A DNA stretch of 64,000 bases from Nonomuraea corallina. Its GTDB lineage: Bacteria; Actinomycetota; Actinomycetes; Streptosporangiales; Streptosporangiaceae. The stretch lies in assembly GCF_027620315.1 (NCBI RefSeq), contig NZ_JAPNNL010000003.1, positions 42,639-106,638 on the forward strand, written 5' to 3'. The position numbers were made by a program, and so were the translations under genes. The first letter of the stretch is position 1, and every line of letters starts with the position of its first letter. Shown piece by piece: positions 8,612-17,728 of this stretch. Under the pieces are notes generated by a model that saw nothing but the letters and a program-made list of their open reading frames with translations, did not search any database and was not told the origin of the DNA.

Positions 8612-11047
8612 TCAGCTCTCGGGCTCGATCCGCACGGTGCCGGCGGCGCCGTCGATGGTGATCAGCTGGCCGGTCCTGATCTCGCGGGTGGCGTCGCGGA
8701 CACAGATCACGGCGGGGATGCCGTACTCCCTGGCGACGGTCGGACCGTGGGCCAGGGGCGACCCGGTCTCGGTCACCAGGCCCGCCGTCGTCAGGAACAG
8801 CGGGGTCCAGCCGGGGTCCGTGGTGGGGGCGACGAGGATCTCGCCCGGCTCGACGCGCGCGCCGGCCGGGTCGCGGATCACCCGCGCCCTGCCGGTGGCC
8901 CGGCCGGCCGCCCCCGCCATGCCGGTCAGCACCCCGGGCCCCGCGGGCTCACGCGGGGCGAGCGCCTCCACGTCGGTCCCGTCGGACAGCAGGGCGCCGG
9001 GGACGGTGTGCCGGCGCAGCTCGCGTTCGTGCCCGGCGCGGCGCGCCGCGGCCAGATCGCGATGGTCCGCGCCGTCGAGCACCGCCGACAGGGCCTCGCG
9101 CAGGTCGAGGAACATGATGTCGCCGGGACGCTCCAGCAGGCCGCGCGTGGCCAGGTCGGCCCCGATCAGCAGCAGCTCGCGCCGGGCCGACCGCAGCGCC
9201 GGCAGCCAGGCGAACTTTCCGAGCTCCCGGAGCCCGGTCAGCTCCCGTGAACGACGCATGAGGAACACCGCGAGCCGGCCGAGGACCGGACTCTCCCGCC
9301 GGACCCGCCGCGACAGCGTGCCGATCATCCGCTCCGCCTTCTCCGCGGCCTGCCGGAACCGCCGGTCGGGCGCCTGCCCGGGGTCGTCGACACGGAGGTA
9401 GTTGGCGATCGTGGCGAACAGCGGGGTCGGGTCCTCCTCCCAGCGCGGCACGCCGACGTCGATCTCCCCGGCCGCGCGCATGCCGTACCTGTCGAGGAAG
9501 CCCGCCATCCCGACGTCCGGGAGGTCGCCCACGCGGTACCGCGCGGCGAGCTCCTCCGGCGGGGTGCGCAGGAACAGCTCCCGGTGCGCCCGCGCCCGCC
9601 CGGCGACTTCCCAGAGCGCCAGGTCCATCTCGGTGGTGACGTTGTACGGCATCCCGCCGAGGACGACGTCCAGCTCCTCCCTCGTGGCGACGCCGGCGAG
9701 CAGCCCGGCCGGGGCCGAGCCGACGATCACCCCGGTGATCAGCGGCCACACCATGCCCAGCATGTCCGGGCTCATGACCGCCCGGTGGGAGTCCTGGATC
9801 ACCCAGCGGAGCCGCTGGGCGGACGTGGCCGGCCCGGCCGGCGGCGTGGCCCGGCGGCTGAGCTCGTCGAGGGCGCGGTAGGCCCTGACCCTGGCGGCGA
9901 CCGGCCTGGCCAGGCAACCGGTGATCCCCGCGACCGCGGCCGGGGCCAGGCGCAGCGTCACCGCGACGGCGCTGCCGAGGCGGAACGGCAGGCCGGGCCG
10001 CGGCGCGAACCTCGGATCGTCCAGCATCCGCTCCACCGCGCCCCGCACGCGCGGCCCGTACACCTCCAGCGAGGGCCCCAGCCGCGTGCGCAGGCTCCTG
10101 CTGCGCAGGAAGTCGGTCAGGTCGAAGTAGAGCCGCCCGCCGATGGCGACCAGCCGGGGCATCGGGTCGCGCGGGTCGACCTTCGCGCCGACGGAGCGGA
10201 ACCACAGGCCGCCGGCCATCTTGAGCAGCGACACGCCCATCGGCGTCATCGGCCGCAGCATGCCCTGGATGTGGCCGAACTCCAGGTAGAGGCGCGTGTC
10301 GCCGGTGTCGGGCGGGGCCGGGAACAGGGTGGTGACCGGACGGGACTGCAGCAGCCAGAGCGTGCCGCCGTCGTCGAACGCCCACTCGATGTCCTGGGGA
10401 GCGCCGAAGTGCTCCTGCAGCCGCCGCCCCGCCTCGCGCAGTTCGGTGAGCCGCTCCCGGCTGAGGCATCCGCCGCCGGGACGTACGGGCCCTTCATGGG
10501 TGAGGACGTAGTGGTCCGGGACGACGGTGCCCTCGACCACGGCGGTGCCCAGGCCGGGCGCGGCGTCGACGACCATCTCGGCGCGGCAGCCGGTGACCGG
10601 GTCGGCGGTGAACAGGACGCCGGCGACCACGGGATCGATCATGCGCTGGACCACCACGGCCATGGCGGCGTCGGCGACGCCCACCGCGGCGCGGTAGGCG
10701 ACGGCGCGGTCGGTGTGCAGCGAGTCCCAGCACGCGCGGACCGCGTCCATCAGCGGTCCGGCGCCCTCGACGTCGAGATAGGTGTCCTGCTGGCCGGCGA
10801 AGCTGGCGTCGGGCAGGTCCTCGGCGGTGGCGCTGGACCGGACGGCCACGCGCCCGCCGCCGAGCCGGGCGTAGGCCGCGGCCAGGTCGTCCTCCGGGAG
10901 GTCGCGCGAGACGGAGGACTCGACGGTGAGACAGAAGCCGGCCGGCACGCGCTCACCCGCCCGGATCAGCTCGCCGAGCCCGGCGGCCTTGCCGCCGACC
11001 AGCTCGATCATGCCCGCGTCCACATCGGAGAGGTCGACGATGGCCAT
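8612..11047 (-). CDS. PEP-synthase/rifampicin-phosphotransferase-like enzyme
   Basis: This 811-residue protein has the three-part PEP-dikinase layout. An N-terminal ATP-grasp (PPDK_N) domain spans about 1-240 (VGGKAAGLGEL, VRSSATAEDLPDASFAGQQDTYL, VLFTADPVTG). A divergent central domain spans about 260-690. A C-terminal swivelling phosphohistidine domain includes TETGSPLAHGPTVAREYGIPAV, with the expected catalytic His at 767. It lacks the large PEP-binding TIM barrel of true PEP synthase. The total length and the helical middle are closer to rifampicin phosphotransferases (Rph), which move the beta-phosphate of ATP to an antibiotic. It lies in the stress-gene block beside a zinc dehydrogenase, where OsdR/DosR-type regions often carry a PPDK-like gene. 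The substrate cannot be read from the sequence. Confidence 0.8.
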   Translation of the reverse strand: MAIVDLSDVDAGMIELVGGKAAGLGELIRAGERVPAGFCLTVESSVSRDLPEDDLAAAYARLGGGRVAVRSSATAEDLPDASFAGQQDTYLDVEGAGPLMDAVRACWDSLHTDRAVAYRAAVGVADAAMAVVVQRMIDPVVAGVLFTADPVTGCRAEMVVDAAPGLGTAVVEGTVVPDHYVLTHEGPVRPGGGCLSRERLTELREAGRRLQEHFGAPQDIEWAFDDGGTLWLLQSRPVTTLFPAPPDTGDTRLYLEFGHIQGMLRPMTPMGVSLLKMAGGLWFRSVGAKVDPRDPMPRLVAIGGRLYFDLTDFLRSRSLRTRLGPSLEVYGPRVRGAVERMLDDPRFAPRPGLPFRLGSAVAVTLRLAPAAVAGITGCLARPVAARVRAYRALDELSRRATPPAGPATSAQRLRWVIQDSHRAVMSPDMLGMVWPLITGVIVGSAPAGLLAGVATREELDVVLGGMPYNVTTEMDLALWEVAGRARAHRELFLRTPPEELAARYRVGDLPDVGMAGFLDRYGMRAAGEIDVGVPRWEEDPTPLFATIANYLRVDDPGQAPDRRFRQAAEKAERMIGTLSRRVRRESPVLGRLAVFLMRRSRELTGLRELGKFAWLPALRSARRELLLIGADLATRGLLERPGDIMFLDLREALSAVLDGADHRDLAAARRAGHERELRRHTVPGALLSDGTDVEALAPREPAGPGVLTGMAGAAGRATGRARVIRDPAGARVEPGEILVAPTTDPGWTPLFLTTAGLVTETGSPLAHGPTVAREYGIPAVICVRDATREIRTGQLITIDGAAGTVRIEPES

Positions 11048-11130
11048 CTCGCATCCTTCCGGCGCCCGACGGCTCCGAGCGTACGCCTCGGACGGCGGCC
11101 GAAGGAGGGGACGCGGCCCGCCCGCCCCCC

Positions 11131-12324
11131 TCAGGGCGCTTCGGTCCCGGGGCGGACGTCGGGGTGGAACACCGCCCGGACGCAGCCGTCCTCCTTCCGT
11201 TTGAACAGCTCGTACCCCTTGGGGCCGTCCTCCAGGCTCAGCGGGTGGGTGAGCAGCGGGGAGGCGTCGATCTCGCCCCGGCTCATCAGGTCGAGGATCA
11301 TCGGGATGTAGCGGTGGCCGTGCTGCTGCGCGCCGCGCAGCGTCAGCCCCTTGTTCATGACCGCGCCCATCGGGAACTTGTCCACCAGGCCGAGGAAGAC
11401 GCCCAGCACCGAGACGGTGCCGCCCTTGCGGCAGGCGTGGATCGCCTGGCGCAGCGACAGCCCCCGGTCGGTCTCCAGCCGCAGGGCCTGCTTGGCGCGG
11501 TCGTAGGCGTACTGGGCGCCGGTCCCGTGGCTCTCCATGCCGACCGCCTCGATGCAGACGTCGGGCCCGCGCCCGCCGGTCAGCTCCTTGAGCGCGTCCA
11601 GCACGTCCACCCGCTCATAGTCGAGCGTCTCGGCGCCGACGGCGGCGGCCATGGCCAGGCGTTCGGGGAACCGGTCGATGGCGATCACCCGCTCGGCGCC
11701 CATGCGCAGCGACGCCAGGGCCGCCATCTGGCCGACGCCGCCGCAGCCCCAGACGGCCACCACGTCACCCGGGCCGACCTCGCCCAGATCGGCTCCCATC
11801 CAGCCGGTCGGCACGGCGTCCGAGGCGAACACGGCGCCGGCGTCCGGCACGCCGTCGGGCACCGGGAACGCGTTGACGTCGGCGTACGGGACGCGGACGT
11901 ACTCGGCGTGGCTGCCGGCGAAGCCGCCCATCGCGTGCGAGTAGCCGAAGATGCCGGCGGTGGCGTGCCCGTTGAGCTTCTCCAGGAACCCCGGGTTGGG
12001 ATTGGTGTTGTCGCACAGCGACCACAGGCCCTGCTTGCAGTAGTGGCAGCCGCCGCAGCCGATGATGGAGCAGACCGTGACCCGCTCCCCCACCCTGCGC
12101 TCGCGCACGTCGGGGCCGACCTCGACGACCTCGCCGACGAACTCGTGCCCGAGCACGTCCCCGGCCGCCATCGTGGGCACGTAGCCGTCCAGCAGGTGCA
12201 GGTCGGAGCCGCACACCGAGCTGGCGATGACCTTGATGACGGCGTCCTGCCGGTTGAGGATCGCCGGGTCGGGGACCTCCTCGACCGAGACCTCGTTCAC
12301 GCCCGTCCAGCACAGCGCCTTCAT
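11131..12324 (-). CDS. Zinc-dependent alcohol/formaldehyde-type dehydrogenase (MDR family)
   Basis: This 397-residue medium-chain dehydrogenase has the catalytic zinc site in SSVCGSDLHLLDG and GHEFVGEVVEVG. The structural zinc lobe is CGGCHYCKQGLWSLCDNTN. The nucleotide fold carries VWGCGGVGQMAALAS followed by IDRFPERL, where the Asp suggests NAD(H). The long form with PEVFKR-like end is typical of the glutathione-independent formaldehyde dehydrogenase group. The ATG at 12324 overlaps the stop of the preceding small membrane-anchored protein by four bases (ATGA), so the two are translationally coupled. Zinc dehydrogenases of this type are frequent in actinomycete hypoxia/stress blocks. Confidence 0.9.
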   Translation of the reverse strand: MKALCWTGVNEVSVEEVPDPAILNRQDAVIKVIASSVCGSDLHLLDGYVPTMAAGDVLGHEFVGEVVEVGPDVRERRVGERVTVCSIIGCGGCHYCKQGLWSLCDNTNPNPGFLEKLNGHATAGIFGYSHAMGGFAGSHAEYVRVPYADVNAFPVPDGVPDAGAVFASDAVPTGWMGADLGEVGPGDVVAVWGCGGVGQMAALASLRMGAERVIAIDRFPERLAMAAAVGAETLDYERVDVLDALKELTGGRGPDVCIEAVGMESHGTGAQYAYDRAKQALRLETDRGLSLRQAIHACRKGGTVSVLGVFLGLVDKFPMGAVMNKGLTLRGAQQHGHRYIPMILDLMSRGEIDASPLLTHPLSLEDGPKGYELFKRKEDGCVRAVFHPDVRPGTEAP

Positions 12325-12794
12325 CGCGGTCCCCTTCTCGTCAGCTGCCGGAACGCCGGCCCGCCGGCCCGGCCGAGGAGCGTCCGGTGTCCTTCCGGCT
12401 GCCCCTCCACGACGAGCGCCTCGCCGGTCTCCAGCACCTGCTTGATCGCGCGTACCTCTTCCCTGGTGTCGCCGCCGGCGTCGCGGACGGCGATCTCGCT
12501 GCCTCGCCCGCCCGGCGCGGGGGTGATGCGGAGCTCGTGCCGTTCGGCCAGCAGTGCCAGCGCGGCGGGCCGGTCAGGGCCGGTCAGCTCGGCGGGGTCG
12601 GCCCGGACCGTGACGGCGTACCAGGTGGTCTCCTCCGGCTTCGCCTCGCGGGCCAGCCGCGCCACCAGCGCGGCGCCTCCGGCGGCGGCCAGCCCCGCGA
12701 GGAGGAGGGGTGCGCGCCTGGTGCGGTTCTTGGCCCGTCGTCTCGGGCGTCGGGAGAACGACCCTGTACGACTCTTGCGAAATGTCGCCTTCAT
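12321..12794 (-). CDS. Membrane-anchored hypothetical protein coupled to the zinc dehydrogenase
   Basis: This 157-residue protein has a very basic N-terminus (MKATFRKSRTGSFSRRPRRRAKNRTRR), one hydrophobic helix (APLLLAGLAAAGGAALVARLA) and a soluble domain of about 110 residues. That domain opens WYAVTVRADPAELTGPDRPAALALLAERHELRITPAPGG. The soluble part resembles short cyclase/dehydrase-associated or SRPBCC-partner domains in actinomycetes, but I cannot assign a family. Start ATG 12794 is preferred over an in-frame upstream codon at 12833 because the basic-helix anchor follows directly. Its stop overlaps the dehydrogenase start, so it is the first gene of a two-gene operon. Confidence 0.65.
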   Translation of the reverse strand: MKATFRKSRTGSFSRRPRRRAKNRTRRAPLLLAGLAAAGGAALVARLAREAKPEETTWYAVTVRADPAELTGPDRPAALALLAERHELRITPAPGGRGSEIAVRDAGGDTREEVRAIKQVLETGEALVVEGQPEGHRTLLGRAGGPAFRQLTRRGPR

Positions 12795-12952
12795 TCCCCG
12801 GCCGCTGCCCGCCCCCCGCACCGGCAAACCCACCGCGCCCGCCCACGCCCTGACCTCCGGGTTCGGGCGGGTCCGGTGACCTGTTCCACGTGAGAAGAGC
12901 CCATTTCTGGGGAGAGGTTGGGTCGCAACCCCACGGGCCGGAGGTGGTACTG

Positions 12953-14101
12953 GTGAATCTCGAAGGTGAAGCGATCCGCGTGGGGGTGGAGGAGGAGTTC
13001 CACGTGGTCTCCCTCTCCACCCACCGCCTGGCCGGGCGCGCCGAGCTGTTGCTGGAAGGACTGCCGCCCGATCGCTTCACCCACGAGCTGCAGCGTTCCA
13101 TGGTCGAGTCCAACAGCGCACCCTTCGTACGGCTGGAGGACCTCGCGCGCGACCTGGGCGAGCTGCGCACGCGGCTGATCACGCGGGCCGACGAGCTGGG
13201 CCTGGGCATCAGCGCCGCCGGCAGCCCGCTCCTGGTCGACATGGACGAGCTGACGGTCTCCCCGGACCCCCGCTACGAGCAGATGCTCAACGACTACCAG
13301 CAGCTCACGCGCGAGCAGCTGATCTGCGGCACCCACGTGCACGCCCAGGTCGACGACCCGGACGAGGCCGTCGCCGTCGCGCACCGGCTGACGCCGTGGC
13401 TGCCGCCCCTGCTGGCGCTGTCGGCCAGCTCCCCGTTCTGGGACGGCGCCGACACCGGGTACGCCAGCTACCGCACGCTGGTCTGGCAGCGCTGGCCCAC
13501 CGCGGGCCCGATCTCGAAGTTCGACTCCGCCGCCGAGTACGAGCAGATGGTCCAGGAGCTGATCCGGTCGGAGGTGATCAGCGACCCCGGGATGATCTAT
13601 TTCGACATCCGGCCGTCGGAGCACCTGCCCACGGTGGAGCTGCGCATCTGTGACTCCTGCCCGCAGCTGTCCGACATCGTGCTGATCGCGGGGCTGTTCC
13701 GGGCGCTGGTCGCCAGGGAGCTGGAGGCGCTGCGCCAGGGGGTCGAGCGCTCGGTGCAGCTGGAGGCGGTGCGGGCCGCGACCTGGCAGGCGGCGCGGTC
13801 CGGGCTGGAAGGCGAGCTGATCGACCCGGTGGGCGGCGTGCCGCGCCCCGCGCCGGTCGTGATCAGACGCCTGATCCAGGGCCTGCGGCCGCAGCTGGAG
13901 GAGACCTCGGACTGGGAGCTGGTCTCCGAGCTGGCCGAGGAGGCGCTGGCCCGGGGCAGCTCGGCCGAGCGCCAGCGCCGCGTGTTCGCCCAGCGGGAAC
14001 AGCTGTCCGACGTCGTGGACCTGCTGCTGGCCGAGACCCGGGCCTGCGAGTGGGACCGGCCGGCGGGCAACTCCCCGCCGTACCGGTCCGCGGCGTCCTG
14101 A
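12953..14101 (+). CDS. GCS2-family carboxylate-amine ligase (YbdK-like)
   Basis: This 382-residue ATP-dependent carboxylate-amine ligase belongs to the glutamate-cysteine ligase type 2 family. Hallmarks are VGVEEEFHVV at the N-terminus, the phosphate/substrate segment ICGTHVHAQVDD, LLALSASSPFWDG, and FDIRPSEHLPTVELRICD. Family members form gamma-glutamyl or similar amide bonds; the exact substrates are unknown. GTG 12953 is chosen because GGAGG at 12940-12944 sits eight bases before it and the family's N-terminus aligns there. Only three bases separate it from the DUF2243 gene, so it begins an operon with that gene and probably ctaG. Confidence 0.88.
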   Translation: MNLEGEAIRVGVEEEFHVVSLSTHRLAGRAELLLEGLPPDRFTHELQRSMVESNSAPFVRLEDLARDLGELRTRLITRADELGLGISAAGSPLLVDMDELTVSPDPRYEQMLNDYQQLTREQLICGTHVHAQVDDPDEAVAVAHRLTPWLPPLLALSASSPFWDGADTGYASYRTLVWQRWPTAGPISKFDSAAEYEQMVQELIRSEVISDPGMIYFDIRPSEHLPTVELRICDSCPQLSDIVLIAGLFRALVARELEALRQGVERSVQLEAVRAATWQAARSGLEGELIDPVGGVPRPAPVVIRRLIQGLRPQLEETSDWELVSELAEEALARGSSAERQRRVFAQREQLSDVVDLLLAETRACEWDRPAGNSPPYRSAAS

Positions 14102-14104
14102 GGG

Positions 14105-14596
14105 ATGATGAGCGCCTCAGGTTCGCCGATGGAGCGCGGCCGGTCGATGGCGGCCGCGGCGCTGATCGGCGTGGCGGTGATGGCGGCGGTCGACGAGATC
14201 GTCTTCCACCAGCTGCTGGGCTGGCATCACTTCTTCGACCGTTCCACCCCGGCCGTGGGCCTGCTGTCGGACGGGCTGCTGCACACCGCCGAGCTGCTCG
14301 GACTGGTCGCCGGGTTCGTGCTGTGGGCCGATCTGCGCCGCCGGGGGACGCTGTCGGCGGCGCACGCCTGGGCCGGGCTGCTGCTGGGCGCGGGCGGGTT
14401 CCAGCTGTTCGACGGTTTGATCAACCACAAGGTGTTCCGGCTGCACCAGATCCGCTACGTGCCGGACCTGCTGCTGTACGACCTGGCCTGGAACGGCGCC
14501 GCGCTGGCGCTGCTGGCGGCCGGAGCGGTGCTCGCCGCCAGGGCCCGCCGGCGGACGGGCGCGGCCGGCCGGGACGGGACGGAGACCGGCCGATGA
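14105..14596 (+). CDS. DUF2243 four-helix membrane protein
   Basis: This 163-residue protein has four membrane helices (about 14-33, 55-75, 84-105, 127-147). It has the DUF2243 signature segments AAVDEIVFHQLLGWHHFFD and GGFQLFDGLINHKVFRLHQIRYVPD. The conserved His/Asp residues within or next to the helices suggest heme or metal handling. DUF2243 genes are commonly next to CtaG-type cytochrome oxidase assembly genes, as here. The start is ATG 14105 or the adjacent ATG 14108. Function is inferred only from the neighbour. Confidence 0.85.
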   Translation: MMSASGSPMERGRSMAAAALIGVAVMAAVDEIVFHQLLGWHHFFDRSTPAVGLLSDGLLHTAELLGLVAGFVLWADLRRRGTLSAAHAWAGLLLGAGGFQLFDGLINHKVFRLHQIRYVPDLLLYDLAWNGAALALLAAGAVLAARARRRTGAAGRDGTETGR

Positions 14597-14663
14597 GACG
14601 GCTCGGCGGTTACGCAGACCGGCCGATGACCTCGGACGGCCTGGCGGGTACGGAGGCCCGCCG

Positions 14664-15467
14664 ATGACACCGGGGCACGATCACCACGCCGGTGGCCTGG
14701 CCGTGGCGGCGCCGGCGGCGGTGTGCCTGGCCGTGCTGCTGGCGGCCGGATACGTGGTGGCCGCGCACCGGCTGCGCCGCCGGGGCGACGCCTGGCCGTG
14801 GGCCTGGCAGGCGAGCTTCGTCGCGGGCGCCGCGCTGCTGGCCGCCGCCTTCGCCGTGCGGATGCCGGGGCAGCCGTTCACCGCGCACATGGGGCAGCAC
14901 CTGCTGGCCGGGATGCTCGCTCCCGTGCTGCTCGTGGCCGGCCGCCCGCTGACGCTGACGCTGCGCGCGCTGCGCCCCGGCCGGGCGCGGCGCGCCGTGC
15001 TGGCCGTGGCGCACTCCCGCCCGGCCGGCTGGCTGGTCGCTCCGGCGGTGGCGGTGGTGCTGGACATGGGCGGGCTGTGGCTGCTGTACCGCACGCCGCT
15101 GCTGGCGGCCGCCGACCAGCATGCGTGGCTGCACGCCGCCGTCCATCTGCACGTGGTGGCCGCCGGCACGCTGTACGCCTTCGCCGTGTGCCAGCTGGAC
15201 CCGGTGCGCCGCCGGTGGAGCCTGCCCTGGCGCGCGGGCGCGCTGCTGGCGGGCGGGGCCGCGCACGCGGTGCTGGCCAAGTCGCTGTACGGCACGCCGC
15301 CGCCCGGCACCTCCTTCGCCCCGGCCGATCTCCAGGCCGGGTCCCAGGTGATGTACTACGGCGGGGACGCGGTCGAACTGCTCCTGGCCGTGATCGTCGC
15401 CGCCCAGTGGTACGCCGCCACCGGCCGGGCGCACCGCCGCAGGGTCGCCGCCGCCGCCGCGCACTGA
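14664..15467 (+). CDS. ctaG: CtaG-type cytochrome c oxidase assembly membrane protein
   Basis: This 267-residue polytopic protein matches the caa3_CtaG family (about seven helices). Characteristic segments are FTAHMGQHLLAGMLAPVLLV, AVVLDMGGLWLLYRTPLL, HAAVHLHVVAAGTLYAFAV and QVMYYGGDAVELLLAVIVAAQWY, with histidines positioned for copper. CtaG-family proteins help deliver or insert copper during oxidase assembly. It lies 67 bases after the DUF2243 gene on the same strand and probably shares its transcript. It converges on the GT9 gene with a 10-base gap. The symbol denotes the bacterial caa3-type family, not proteobacterial Cox11. Confidence 0.88.
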   Translation: MTPGHDHHAGGLAVAAPAAVCLAVLLAAGYVVAAHRLRRRGDAWPWAWQASFVAGAALLAAAFAVRMPGQPFTAHMGQHLLAGMLAPVLLVAGRPLTLTLRALRPGRARRAVLAVAHSRPAGWLVAPAVAVVLDMGGLWLLYRTPLLAAADQHAWLHAAVHLHVVAAGTLYAFAVCQLDPVRRRWSLPWRAGALLAGGAAHAVLAKSLYGTPPPGTSFAPADLQAGSQVMYYGGDAVELLLAVIVAAQWYAATGRAHRRRVAAAAAH

Positions 15468-15477
15468 CGCAGAGCGT

Positions 15478-16533
15478 TCACCGCAGCAGGTCCCCGGCCT
15501 CCTCCAGCACCGCGTCCACCGGGACGTCGGCCACCCACGACACCTCGTGCGGGCACCGCCGGGGGTGCGGGCCGAGCCCGCTCTCGCCGCAGACGGGGCA
15601 GGCGGGCGTCCACGACACCAGCGGCCGGTGCCGGTGCCGGGTGAGCGGCCCGGCGTTGATCAGGTTGCCGCACCAGTAGACGCCGACCGTCGCCGTCCCC
15701 ACCGCCGCCGCCAGGTGGCGCGGCCCGGTGTCGTTGGCCACCACCAGGTCGCACCCCTCGTACAGGGCGGCCAGCCCGCCGACGCTCAGCCGCCCGGCGG
15801 CTGTGATGGCGGGCCGCCGCATCGCCCCGGCCACCCGGGCCACCAGGTCGCGCTCCGCCTCGCCGCCGGTGATCACCACGGGCCTCCCCAGCCGGTCGGC
15901 CACCGCCGCGAAACATTCCGGCGGCCACTGCCGGCGCGGGTCGTTGGCCCCCGGGTGGATCGCGACCAGCCCTTCCGGCAGCTCGCCCAGCTCCGCCCGG
16001 TCGCGGTCCGTCACCGTCACGCCCGGCTCGATCCGGCCGGGGCGCCCGCCCACCAGCGCCGCGACCTCCAGATAACGGATGGTCTCGGGCTGGTGGAAGC
16101 CGTAGTGGACCCACCGGTCCAGCGGAGGGGCGTCCGATGCCCGCAGCCCGGCCGTCACCCCGGCGCCCAGGGCCAGGACGAACGGGTTGGAGTGGCGTCC
16201 GCCGCCGTGCATCTGCACCGCCAGGTCGAACCGCAGGTCCCGCAGCCGCGCCAGCAGGGCGTCCGGGGCGCGCAGGCCGTCCTCGGAGGTGGACACGCCG
16301 GTGATCGGCGGCAGCGCGACCACCTCGTCCACCGGGCCCGGCCGCCCGGCCAGGAAGTCCGCGTGCCAGCGGCGGGCGAGCAGCGTGAGTGTGGCGCCGG
16401 GGTAGGCGTTCCTGATCGCCTCGATGCCGGGCAGCGCCTGCAGGAAGTCGCCCAGCGCGTTGGCGCGCAGCACCGCGATCCGCCGCACCCCGGCGACCAC
16501 CGCCGCCGTACGGTCCTTGCTCGGGACGGGCAC
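15478..16533 (-). CDS. Glycosyltransferase family 9 (heptosyltransferase-like)
   Basis: This 351-residue GT-B enzyme of family GT9 has the N-lobe start RIAVLRANALGDFLQALPGIEAIRNAYPGATLTLL. The C-lobe donor site includes VAIHPGANDPRRQWPPECFAAVADRL, VVITGGEAE and CDLVVANDTGPRHLAAAVGT. A cysteine-rich tail (CPVCGESGLGPHPRRCPH) could bind zinc. In Gram-negatives GT9 enzymes add heptose to lipopolysaccharide; in actinomycetes they probably glycosylate a cell-surface polymer or metabolite. No sugar-nucleotide genes adjoin it. It converges on ctaG. Confidence 0.88.
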   Translation of the reverse strand: MPVPSKDRTAAVVAGVRRIAVLRANALGDFLQALPGIEAIRNAYPGATLTLLARRWHADFLAGRPGPVDEVVALPPITGVSTSEDGLRAPDALLARLRDLRFDLAVQMHGGGRHSNPFVLALGAGVTAGLRASDAPPLDRWVHYGFHQPETIRYLEVAALVGGRPGRIEPGVTVTDRDRAELGELPEGLVAIHPGANDPRRQWPPECFAAVADRLGRPVVITGGEAERDLVARVAGAMRRPAITAAGRLSVGGLAALYEGCDLVVANDTGPRHLAAAVGTATVGVYWCGNLINAGPLTRHRHRPLVSWTPACPVCGESGLGPHPRRCPHEVSWVADVPVDAVLEEAGDLLR

Positions 16534-16596
16534 GGTTGCCCGGCTACCCCCGGCACTGGGGGGACAAACCGGACGTTCTCCCCGGCGGGCGCCCGC

Positions 16597-17610
16597 TCAC
16601 CGGTCGCCGGGCCGCGCCTCCGCGCGCTGGTCGCGATGGTTGGCGTGGACGCTGGTGAGCGTGACGGTGACCAGGACCGTGACGATGACGCCCAGCGAGA
16701 GCGGGGTCGGGATCTCCGGGACCTGGGGCCAGATGCCGTGCGCCCAGTGCAGGACGAGCTTGACGCCGATGAACGCCAGGATGAGCGAGAGTCCGTGGTT
16801 GAGGTAGCGGAGCTTGGACAGGGCGCCCTGCAGCACGAAGTACAGCGCGCGCAGGCCGAGCAGGGCGAAGGCGTTGGTGGCGAAGACCAGGAAGGGGTCC
16901 TCGGTGACGCCGTAGACGGCCGGCACCGAGTCGACGGCGAACACGATGTCGGTGGCGAAGACGGCCACCATGGCCAGCGCCAGCGGCGTCAGCGCGTACC
17001 GGCCCGCTTCCCTGACCATGAGCCGCGAGCCCCGGTAGCCGTCGGTCACCGGCATGAACCGGCGCACCAGCCGGACGGAGCGGAGGGAGCTGACGTCCAC
17101 CTCGTGCTCCTGGCCGCTCGCCGCGTCCCTGAAGACCTTCACGGCGGTCACGATGAGGATGGCGCCGAACAGCAGGAACGCCCACGTCCCGCTCTGCAGC
17201 GCGGCGGCGCCGAGCGCGATGAAGATGGCCCGCAGCACCAGCGCCCCGATGATCCCATAGAGCAGGACGCGCTGTGCCAGCACCGCCGGGACCGCGAAGG
17301 CGGCCAGCAGCAGCATGAACACGAAGAGGTTGTCCACCGACAGCGACTTCTCCACGACGTAGCCCGTGAAGAACTCCACCGCCACGGTGGACCCCGCCCA
17401 CGCCCACAGACCGACCCCGAACACCAGCGGAAGGGCGAGATAGAAGACGGACCAGCCCACGGCCTCGCGCATGCGCACCTCGTGCGGGCGGCGCGTCACG
17501 ATGAAGTCCAGCACCAGCAGGACGACCAGCCCCGCTATGGTGACCGCCCACAGCTGGGGCGAGGCGATCGATTCCAGCGCGACGGCAGGCTGGACGGTCG
17601 TGGCAGGCAT
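16597..17610 (-). CDS. TerC-family integral membrane protein (Alx/MntX-like)
   Basis: This 337-residue TerC/Alx family protein has about nine helices. It has the paired acidic motifs SLSVDNLFVFMLLLAAF and VAVFATDIVFAVDSVPAVYGVTEDPFLVFATNAFALLGLRALYF, thought to bind metal. The family exports Mn2+ or supplies metal to exported enzymes. The start is ATG 17610 (MPATTVQ), with AGGAGG at 17615-17620. The upstream in-frame reading back to 17736 is the riboswitch leader, not coding. A yybP-ykoY-type aptamer directly upstream supports a manganese role. Confidence 0.92.
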   Translation of the reverse strand: MPATTVQPAVALESIASPQLWAVTIAGLVVLLVLDFIVTRRPHEVRMREAVGWSVFYLALPLVFGVGLWAWAGSTVAVEFFTGYVVEKSLSVDNLFVFMLLLAAFAVPAVLAQRVLLYGIIGALVLRAIFIALGAAALQSGTWAFLLFGAILIVTAVKVFRDAASGQEHEVDVSSLRSVRLVRRFMPVTDGYRGSRLMVREAGRYALTPLALAMVAVFATDIVFAVDSVPAVYGVTEDPFLVFATNAFALLGLRALYFVLQGALSKLRYLNHGLSLILAFIGVKLVLHWAHGIWPQVPEIPTPLSLGVIVTVLVTVTLTSVHANHRDQRAEARPGDR

Positions 17611-17617
17611 GCGTCCT

Positions 17618-17728
17618 CCTCGAACGTTGAGTCGTTCGAGGTCTCCTTCGCCCATGGGGCGGCCGCCCGAGGACCCTGCCACAGGTCCGTACTGACCGGG
17701 ATCGACGCTTGGGAAGTACTCCCCTCGT
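17618..17728 (-). ncRNA. Probable yybP-ykoY manganese riboswitch of terC
   Basis: On the minus strand the leader contains GGGGAGTA (17717-17724), GGTCAGTACGGACC (about 17683-17696) and GGAGACCTCG (17637-17646). These match the order of conserved blocks in the yybP-ykoY (Mn2+) aptamer. CGAGG (17723-17727) pairs with CCTCG (17637-17641) to close P1. Downstream, CCTCGAACG and CGTTCGAGG (17633-17641 and 17618-17626) form a perfect 9-bp hairpin that takes the same CCTCG strand and buries part of the AGGAGG ribosome site. The two folds exclude each other, which predicts translational ON-switching. I identified it by motif, without a covariance search. Confidence 0.75.
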
